Notes under the pieces: model-generated
Told to the model about the DNA's origin: nothing
The model's input: only the letters and a program-made list of their open reading frames with translations
The model's database searches: none
Shown: piece by piece, positions 13,633 through 18,957 of the stretch
Position numbering within the stretch: position 1 is the stretch's first letter
Layout: each line of letters starts with the position of its first letter
From: Acidimicrobiia bacterium UBA6912
Lineage (GTDB): Bacteria > Actinomycetota > Acidimicrobiia > Spongiisociales > UBA5794
Reading direction: 5' to 3'
NCBI GenBank assembly: GCA_002450985.1
Contig: DKBA01000221.1
Span: 7,949-26,905, forward strand
DNA length: 18,957 nucleotides
Translations under genes and position numbers: made by a program

Positions 13633-15389
13633 AGGGTCCCCGATCCCCGCAGTTCGGAGATGACGGCGATGAGCAGCATCACGCCGAGCCACGCCGCCAG
13701 CAGGGTGAGACCGATGCGACGCGGGCTCCACCGCTGGATCGAGATGGGCTCGGTGGCAGGGGCGAGGCGCCGGAACTCCTGGACGAGATCGATGCCCTGC
13801 TCCCGCTTGAGGAGGGCGAGCGAGCTGCGCGACTGCGATGGGAGGGTGACGCTCCGGGTGGCGGCGAACGCCTCTGCAACGTCTTCGGGGGCGAACTGGA
13901 GGAGGGCGCGGCGATACACGTCCGCCGCGTCGGTCCGCAACGCCAGGATCACCATCATGTTCGCCAGATCGACGGCCTGTCGCCACGGGCTGGGCCGCAC
14001 CGTGCCGAAGGCGACGTCGATGAGCACCACTTTGCCGTCCCGGACCATCACGTTTGCGGGCTTGAGGTCGCGATGGGCGAGCCCCGCGTCCCACATCCTC
14101 CGCACGATGCCGAGCGCATCGTCGATGATCTCGTCGTCGACCTGGGCTTCGGTGAGCTCTTGGGCGCCCTCGAGAAACTCGCTGACCATGAGATACTCAC
14201 GTTCAGGCGTGATCTCGACGATGCCGAAGGGCTCGGCGGATGGGATGTCGTTGTCGCGCATCAGCCGCTGGATGTAGTCCTCGTACTCGACGAGGCGGCG
14301 CACCGACGTGAAGCGAACCTCGTCCTCGAGCGATCCGTACAGGATGGTGCGCCCGAGCTTGTACCAGCGGTCGGAGCGCAGGTGGGTCTGGCTGTACAAC
14401 TTGGCGAACACGTACGTGGGTGGTGCATCGACGTCGGCATCCGAGACGAGCAGCCGAAGCGGCGTCGAGCCTCCGGATCCTTCCAGACCGAACGGCTTGA
14501 TGTCGAGCACCTCGAGGCCGAGCTGGTCCTGGACTGCGAGCCGGATCGCCTCCCCCCGCTCGCCGGTGACGTCGAGGTGCGCCTTGACCCCGGTGCGCCA
14601 CGTTACCGGGAAGAACGATTCCGGGGCGAACAGGCGAAACAGCACGACGACGACCGCGGGCGCAAACTGGGCGGAGACGAACCCGTCGGTCGGATGGTCG
14701 ACCCCGAGGTACATGTTGGCGAACACGAGCAGCAGCACCGCAAGGCCCGAGCCAGCGAGGAACAGGATGCGGTTGCGTCCTTTGGGGAAGAGGACGAATG
14801 CCATCACAGCCAGGGTGACGGCGAGTGCGGCGACAGGAGCCGACGGGTGGGATGGGCCCTGCCACGACCCGATGATGGGCACGAAGGGTCGGGGCCGACC
14901 GAGTGCGTTGCGGAGCAGGTCGACGGCGCCGTCCACGAACAGCACGGCGATGAGGACGGCGAAGAAGTGCCGCCATCGGCGGACCACGACGAGTGCGACG
15001 AGCGTGCCGATGCGGAGCACCCGAACGAACCAGTCTGCGCCGAGGATCTGGAGGAAGTCGGCCGCGCTCGTCATCGCCGACGTGCGTCTGGCAACGAACC
15101 AATCGAGCACATCGGTGTCGACCCGCTCCCAGAAGTTCGTCGTCGCCGGGAGCGTGAACAGCGAGATCCACAACACGACCAGCCCGATGCCGGCGACCAG
15201 CCACAGGCGGCCCGCCGTCTCGAGCTCGCGGGGCAGGGGCGCCTTCTCCCCGGTCGGACGACGGCGCCTGCCGGCGATGACCATGCCCGCAACGCGCACC
15301 TGCCGCCGGTGCCCGACGAGATCGAGCTCGCGCGCAACGCGCGGGCCCAACTCGATCAGCTCGAGCCTGTCGTCAGGCTGGGTGTCCAC
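13629..15389 (-). CDS. PAP2-like membrane domain fused to a protein-kinase-like domain
   Basis: A 586-residue membrane protein. Residues about 61-252 form a PAP2 (phosphatidic acid phosphatase type 2) membrane domain, 325-470 a kinase-like domain, and 559-577 a final membrane helix. The kinase part has FAKLY (Lys330), LAHRDLKPANVM (His439-Arg-Asp441, Asn446) and LIDVAFG (Asp458), so phosphotransfer looks possible; style is RIO/ABC1- or LPS-kinase-like. The PAP2 part keeps motif 1 as R-x6-RP (Arg160, Arg167-Pro168). Motif 2 is PSHPSAP instead of PSGH, and motif 3 reads NMYLGVDHPTD where SRxYLGVHxPSD is usual, losing Arg and shifting or losing the nucleophilic His. The domain may therefore bind rather than hydrolyse lipid phosphate. 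GTG at 15389 has GGAGG four bases upstream. The stop overlaps the next lipoprotein gene. Confidence 0.86.
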   Translation of the reverse strand: MDTQPDDRLELIELGPRVARELDLVGHRRQVRVAGMVIAGRRRRPTGEKAPLPRELETAGRLWLVAGIGLVVLWISLFTLPATTNFWERVDTDVLDWFVARRTSAMTSAADFLQILGADWFVRVLRIGTLVALVVVRRWRHFFAVLIAVLFVDGAVDLLRNALGRPRPFVPIIGSWQGPSHPSAPVAALAVTLAVMAFVLFPKGRNRILFLAGSGLAVLLLVFANMYLGVDHPTDGFVSAQFAPAVVVVLFRLFAPESFFPVTWRTGVKAHLDVTGERGEAIRLAVQDQLGLEVLDIKPFGLEGSGGSTPLRLLVSDADVDAPPTYVFAKLYSQTHLRSDRWYKLGRTILYGSLEDEVRFTSVRRLVEYEDYIQRLMRDNDIPSAEPFGIVEITPEREYLMVSEFLEGAQELTEAQVDDEIIDDALGIVRRMWDAGLAHRDLKPANVMVRDGKVVLIDVAFGTVRPSPWRQAVDLANMMVILALRTDAADVYRRALLQFAPEDVAEAFAATRSVTLPSQSRSSLALLKREQGIDLVQEFRRLAPATEPISIQRWSPRRIGLTLLAAWLGVMLLIAVISELRGSGTL

Positions 15390-15526
15390 GAGGCCTCCAA
15401 CGTGGTGCGGTCGTCATCAGCCTATTCCCTCCGACCGCTGCGTCCCCATCGAGCCGTCGATACGCGGCGACGCAAGCCCATTCGGTCCACCTCCGTCACA
15501 GGCCGGGACCGGCGGCAGGTGGCGCT
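15390..15526. other. Gap between small lipoprotein and PAP2-kinase genes
   Basis: 137 bases with no convincing gene or terminator. On the minus strand GAATAGGCT offers a possible TAGGCT -10 box about 30 bases before the GTG at 15389, but no good -35 is visible. The PAP2-kinase may have its own promoter here or be read from upstream. Confidence 0.3.
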
Positions 15527-16099
15527 TCAGTCCTCGCTTCGCTCTTCGCTCGTGCACCCGAAGACCACCCTCACGACCTCTCCGACCGCGGGCGTGATCC
15601 ACGGTATACCGGGATCGAGGCCCTCTTCCGACGAGGTGTCGAGGGTCGCCTCGGCGGACCGGCACAAGGCGATCGCCTCCTCGTCGGCAGCGGTGAGCGC
15701 GTCCATCGCGGGCCCCTTGCCGATCGCGATCAGGTCGCCGACGTCCTCGGCCCCGTCCACCTCGTCCCTCACGCCGTGCTCGGCGGCGACGAGGCGAGAG
15801 ATCACGTCGAGAGCCGCCGCGTGCATCTCGGCGTACTCGGGCGGCGGAACCACGTCGCGCATCCCCTCGAGGAACGTGTCCCGCAGCGCGACCCGGCGGT
15901 TCCAGAACGACCGTTCGCTCTCGACGGTGATCGGGTTGGCGTCGTGCACCGCCTGGAGCTCGTCGAGGCCGCGGTTCATCTCGCGGACCATGTCCTCGAT
16001 CGTGCCGGCATACTCGGCGGCGCTCGGCGTGCCCCCACCGCAGGACGCGACGACCAAGGACGCTGCGATCACCACTGCGAGGCGCCGCGCACTGCACAT
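15527..16099 (-). CDS. Predicted small lipoprotein, unknown function (190 aa)
   Basis: A 190-residue secreted protein. MCSARR is followed by a hydrophobic core and the lipobox VASC, so Cys20 should be lipidated and the protein held on the outer face of the membrane. The mature region is mostly helical and acidic, with VVPPPEYAEMHAAALDVISRL (about 83-103). That pattern is like the P-P-x5-H segment seen in many unnamed actinobacterial lipoproteins. Two cysteines (Cys146, Cys182) may form a disulfide. I do not recognise a named family. ATG at 16099 begins the signal peptide. The gene lies 36 bases after the tryptophanase-like gene, close enough for cotranscription, and 137 bases before the PAP2-kinase gene. 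A ligand-binding or scaffold role at the envelope is only a guess. Confidence 0.8.
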   Translation of the reverse strand: MCSARRLAVVIAASLVVASCGGGTPSAAEYAGTIEDMVREMNRGLDELQAVHDANPITVESERSFWNRRVALRDTFLEGMRDVVPPPEYAEMHAAALDVISRLVAAEHGVRDEVDGAEDVGDLIAIGKGPAMDALTAADEEAIALCRSAEATLDTSSEEGLDPGIPWITPAVGEVVRVVFGCTSEERSED

Positions 16100-16135
16100 C
16101 CCTGCAGTGTACGGCGGGCCGCTCCCCGACCGGGC

Positions 16136-17521
16136 TCAAGGATCGGCAATCGGCTCGAAGCGGCAGGTGAAGTGCCGCAGCCACGGCGCCTGCTCGACGA
16201 TGCGGAAACCGCGCAGGTGCTCGGCCCGCTGGGCGACGTCGATCATCACCTCGGCGACGTAGTCGATGTGGCTCTGGGTGTAGGTGCGGCGGGGCACGGC
16301 GAGCCGGACCAGCTCCATCGGCGCCGGCGTCTCGGTGCCGTCCTCGTGCCGCGTGGCGAACATCACCGACCCCATCTCGACGCCACGGACTCCCCCGTCG
16401 AGGTAGAGCTCGGCGGCCAGCGCTTGGCCCGGGTACTCGTGGGGCGGGATGTGCGGCAGGAGGGCAGCGGCGTCGAGGTACACGGCGTGCCCACCGGGCG
16501 GCTGGATGATCGGCACCCCGGCGGCGAGCACCTTCTCCGCCAGGTAGGCCGTCGACCGGACCCGGTAGCGCAGGTACTCCTCGTCGAGCACCTCGTCGAG
16601 ACCCTGGGCGATGGCCTCGAGGTCGTACCCCGCCAGTCCCCCGTAGGTGGGGAACCCCTCGGTGAGGATCAGGAGGTTGCGGCAGTCCCTGGCCAGGTCA
16701 CGGTCGTTGAGCCCGATGAAGCCGCCGATGTTGGCGAGGCCGTCCTTCTTGGCCGACATCGTGCACCCGTCGGCGAGCGAGAACATCTCCCTGGCGATCT
16801 CCCGCGGGGTGCGGTCCTCGTAGCCCGGCTCACGCAGCTTGATGAACCACGCGTTCTCGGCGAAGCGGCAGGCGTCGAGGAAGAAGGGGATCCCTCGGTT
16901 CCGGCACAGCTCGCTGACGGCCCGCAGGTTCGCCATCGACACCGGCTGCCCACCGCCCGAGTTGTTCGTGACGGTCATCATGGCCAGCGGGATGCGGTCC
17001 CGGTCGACGTCGTCGAACGTCGCCTCGAGGGCGGCAACGTCCATGTTGCCCTTGAACGGATGGAGCGACGAGGGATCGTGCCCCTCGGCGATGACGAGGT
17101 CGCGCGCCTCGGCGTGCTGGTACTCGACATTGGCACGGGTGGTGTCGAAGTGGGTGTTGTTGGGGACGACGTCACCGGCGTGGACCGTCACCGCAAAGAG
17201 GATGCGTTCCGCCGCCCGCCCTTGATGGGTGGGGATGATCTCGGCGAACCCGGTGAGCTCCTTGATCGTGTCGCGGAATCGGTAGTACGACTTGGAGCCC
17301 GCATACGACTCGTCGCCGTCCATCATCCCGGCCCACTGCTTGGAGGACATCGCGCCGGTGCCGGAGTCGGTGAGCAGGTCGATGATGACGTCATCGGCGT
17401 GCAGCCCGAAGAGGTTGTACCCGGCCGCCTCGAGCGCGGCCAGCCGCTCCTCCGGCGTCGGGTACCGAATGGCCTGCACGCTGTGAATACGGAACGGCTC
17501 GATGATGGTGCGGTACGGCAC
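16136..17521 (-). CDS. tnaA: Tryptophanase-type beta-eliminating lyase (tryptophanase / tyrosine phenol-lyase family)
   Basis: A 461-residue PLP enzyme of the tryptophanase/tyrosine phenol-lyase family, which splits Trp to indole (or Tyr to phenol), pyruvate and ammonia. Family blocks are clear: DLLTDSGTGAMSSKQWAGMM (48-67), IPTHQGRAAE, NNSGGGQPVSMANL, LDACRFAENAWFIK (Asp216) and TMSAKKDGLANIGG with PLP lysine Lys259. Three specificity positions favour tryptophanase. Asp126 (HFDTTR) matches tryptophanase where tyrosine phenol-lyase has Thr124. Met383 (VEMGS) replaces the phenol-binding Arg381. His450 (LRHFT) replaces Phe448. Length is between the two. GTG at 17521 has GAGGAG six bases upstream (17528-17533). 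No TnaC-like leader peptide or transporter lies beside it. Activity on another aromatic or unknown amino acid is possible. Confidence 0.9.
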   Translation of the reverse strand: MPYRTIIEPFRIHSVQAIRYPTPEERLAALEAAGYNLFGLHADDVIIDLLTDSGTGAMSSKQWAGMMDGDESYAGSKSYYRFRDTIKELTGFAEIIPTHQGRAAERILFAVTVHAGDVVPNNTHFDTTRANVEYQHAEARDLVIAEGHDPSSLHPFKGNMDVAALEATFDDVDRDRIPLAMMTVTNNSGGGQPVSMANLRAVSELCRNRGIPFFLDACRFAENAWFIKLREPGYEDRTPREIAREMFSLADGCTMSAKKDGLANIGGFIGLNDRDLARDCRNLLILTEGFPTYGGLAGYDLEAIAQGLDEVLDEEYLRYRVRSTAYLAEKVLAAGVPIIQPPGGHAVYLDAAALLPHIPPHEYPGQALAAELYLDGGVRGVEMGSVMFATRHEDGTETPAPMELVRLAVPRRTYTQSHIDYVAEVMIDVAQRAEHLRGFRIVEQAPWLRHFTCRFEPIADP

Positions 17522-17914
17522 TGGCGACTCCTCGATCTGCGGGGTGTGGCGCCATTGGACCGCGGACGAGGGGCGGGCTGCCAGGGCCCTGCGGTCCCGC
17601 CCGGCGGGCCGACCGGCCAGGGGATGAGGCGAGCACAGCCGAGGCGACGCCCGAGACCGCCGTAGAGCAAACGCCCCCGCCACCATCGCCAGCTCGTCGC
17701 CAGCCGTACCTCCGCACCGGCAGACGGACTGCGCCCGGCCCGGACCCAACTCAGGCGGAGCCAGCTCGGCGCGCCCATGCCGCGGTTCAACGGTGGACTT
17801 GAATCCGTCCGGGATTGCATGATCGGCTCGGAACGGAGTGGCACCATATTCGTCTGAGCGGTAGGTGATCTGTGCACCGGATTCCGCGCAGGGCGCGATC
17901 TCGGTCGCGAGGAT
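17522..17914. other. 393-bp intergenic region upstream of the tryptophanase-like gene
   Basis: No convincing gene. It holds the tnaA ribosome site (GAGGAG at 17528-17533), a GC-rich palindromic patch near 17593-17615, and a less GC-rich stretch at about 17815-17870 where a promoter could lie (TATGGT on the minus strand as a weak -10). A hairpin CGCGA/TCGCG (17894-17909) just after the propeller-hydrolase stop could be a weak terminator. I found no tRNA, leader peptide or repeat family. Confidence 0.4.
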
Positions 17915-18957
17915 TCAGCCTGCGGGCGGGCGTGAGGCAAAGAGCAGCTGGTTGTCGTCGCTCAGCCAGAGCGGGAGCGTGGAGACCCCATCGCCGTTCG
18001 TGACGTTGAACTCGGTCCCGCCGTCGGCGTCCATGGTGAAGACGTCGAGATTGCCGGCGCTTTCGACGACGGTGGCGATGCGGCGGCCGTCGGGCGACCA
18101 TCGGGGAAGTGCACCTTCGCCGAGATCCACGACCTCGCCCGTGGCGAGATCGAGATACCCAATGCGCCCGGGGTCGGGGTGCGTCGAAATCTCGAACAGG
18201 ATGCGGGTCCCGTCGGGCGACCAGGTCGGTGCGGCAACGGGCCCGGCGAGCAGCATCGTGGGGTCGGTGCCGTCGATCCCGATGGTCCACAGTTCGCCGG
18301 CCACCCCGTACGCATCGGCGTCGGGGCCTCTTGTGAAGGCGAGTCGGGTTCCGTCGGGGGACCAGGTCGGATGATGCTCGAACCCGGTGAAGTCCGTGAC
18401 CCGCCTCGTCTCGGTCCCATCGGGTCGCACCACGTAAAGATCCGAAACGCCGGGTGAACCCCGGACGAACGCGACCCAGAGGCCGTCGGGGGACCATGCC
18501 GGCTGGACGTCGGTGGCGAAGTCCCTGGTGAGCCTCGTCCATCCCGAGCCGTCTGGCGCCATCGTGTAGATCTCCTCGTTGAGGTCGGACAGGCCGCTTG
18601 TGACGACCAGCCGCTCTCCATCGGGCGATTGCGACCAGGCGACGGCGCCAACAGGCCAGTCCGCCATCAGGATCCTGCTGGTGCCGTCGGCGTTGATCCT
18701 CCAGGTGGTGAAGCCATTGTTGGCGCAAGACGATGGAAGCGCCTCGGCATCGTCGAGAGCAGGGAGGAGGGCGTGGATGAGTTCCGCGGTTCCGACCTGT
18801 TCGTGGTCAACCGGGTCGTAGCTCGCTGCGTCGTGTGTGACCACGGCCACCAGATCTAGGTCCGGGAGGATCAGCAGGTCCTGGCCGGCGTGTCCCGAGG
18901 CATTCCACACCTCGTGGCCGGCGATGGTCTTGGTCCACCAGTGCCATCCGTAGCCGA
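17915..18957 (-). CDS. Serine hydrolase (beta-lactamase family) C terminus fused to TolB-like propeller, partial
   Basis: The 5' end lies beyond the right edge; about 346 residues are visible. The first part (GYGWHWW, then GHEVWNASGHAGQ and DLLILPDLDLVAVVTH) matches the C-terminal end of class C beta-lactamase/esterase-fold serine hydrolases. Their catalytic Ser-x-x-Lys and Tyr-x-Asn would be upstream of the window. After a linker there are six PD40/TolB-type repeats, each with a D-G-T or D-G turn and a SPDG-like motif (AWSPDGLWVAF, TWSPDGTRLAF, RWSPDGRRIAT and similar). The last is degenerate (LWLSDDNQLLF). Six blades suit a TolB-like propeller. The frame stays open to the edge, so the fusion is genuine in this sequence. 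It is probably secreted, but the signal peptide is not visible. The target of the hydrolase is unknown; the propeller may bind a protein or polymer partner. Confidence 0.85.
   Translation of the reverse strand, partial: GYGWHWWTKTIAGHEVWNASGHAGQDLLILPDLDLVAVVTHDAASYDPVDHEQVGTAELIHALLPALDDAEALPSSCANNGFTTWRINADGTSRILMADWPVGAVAWSQSPDGERLVVTSGLSDLNEEIYTMAPDGSGWTRLTRDFATDVQPAWSPDGLWVAFVRGSPGVSDLYVVRPDGTETRRVTDFTGFEHHPTWSPDGTRLAFTRGPDADAYGVAGELWTIGIDGTDPTMLLAGPVAAPTWSPDGTRILFEISTHPDPGRIGYLDLATGEVVDLGEGALPRWSPDGRRIATVVESAGNLDVFTMDADGGTEFNVTNGDGVSTLPLWLSDDNQLLFASRPPAG

Noticed and set aside
13497..16262. 921-residue plus-strand open frame
   Set aside because: It is antisense to two lipoproteins and the PAP2-kinase gene, all of which have coherent motifs, start signals and stop/start overlaps. 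No family pattern is seen in it.
16136..17521. Tyrosine phenol-lyase as the name of the PLP lyase
   Set aside because: The phenol-specific Thr and Arg positions are Asp126 and Met383, and the Phe448 position is His450, as in tryptophanase. Overall similarity alone would not decide.
15776..17665. 629-residue plus-strand open frame
   Set aside because: It mirrors the tryptophanase-like gene and the small lipoprotein; long antisense frames are expected from the GC bias.
17790..17815. GGATTCAAGTCC on the minus strand resembling a tRNA T-arm
   Set aside because: The stem would be four bases with an eight-base loop, and no acceptor, D or anticodon arms can be built around it.
17323..17940. 205-residue minus-strand open frame across the 393-bp gap
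   Set aside because: It runs out of frame through the start of the tryptophanase-like gene, has no family pattern and no ribosome site.

Overview
This window comes from a high-GC bacterium, most likely an actinobacterium. The evidence is strong G/C third-position bias, many GTG starts, lipoproteins with short leaders, a KstR2-like TetR regulator and much lipid/CoA metabolism. Placement near Acidimicrobiia is only an inference from this gene mix. Every gene I can support is on the minus strand, so transcription runs from right to left. The long plus-strand reading frames are composition shadows. There are no rRNA or tRNA genes, CRISPR arrays or insertion sequences.

In transcription order: (a) At the right edge is the 3' part of a serine hydrolase (beta-lactamase fold) fused to a six-repeat TolB-like propeller, followed by a 393-bp gap. 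(b) From 17521 to 9053 runs a group made of a tryptophanase-type PLP lyase, a small lipoprotein, a membrane protein joining a degenerate PAP2 domain to a protein-kinase-like domain, a second lipoprotein whose start overlaps the kinase stop, an 88-residue membrane-anchored protein with three exact FEGAAAIR repeats, and a large adenylate cyclase/AAA/TPR signalling protein. It looks like an envelope-linked signalling neighbourhood. (c) A PepE/S51-type serine peptidase stands alone between hairpins. (d) A TetR regulator (8119-7511) precedes a promoter with an overlapping palindrome, then a carotenoid-oxygenase-family gene, an SCP2-type thiolase and a second thiolase with a changed active site. This is probably a regulated catabolic operon for an apocarotenoid-like or other alkene-containing lipid. 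(e) Next come fatty acid kinase FakA, a PlsY-like acyl-phosphate:glycerol-3-phosphate acyltransferase and a FakB/DegV fatty-acid-binding protein. Together they form a complete route from free fatty acid through acyl-phosphate to lysophosphatidate. (f) At the left edge is the N-terminal part of a ketol-acid-reductoisomerase-like protein that lacks usual catalytic residues.

The least explained items are the FEGAAAIR repeat protein and its PAP2-kinase, lipoprotein and cyclase neighbours; the CCD/double-thiolase operon with its palindromic operator; and several enzymes (KARI-like, PlsY-like, second thiolase, PAP2 domain) that keep the fold but have lost hallmark residues.
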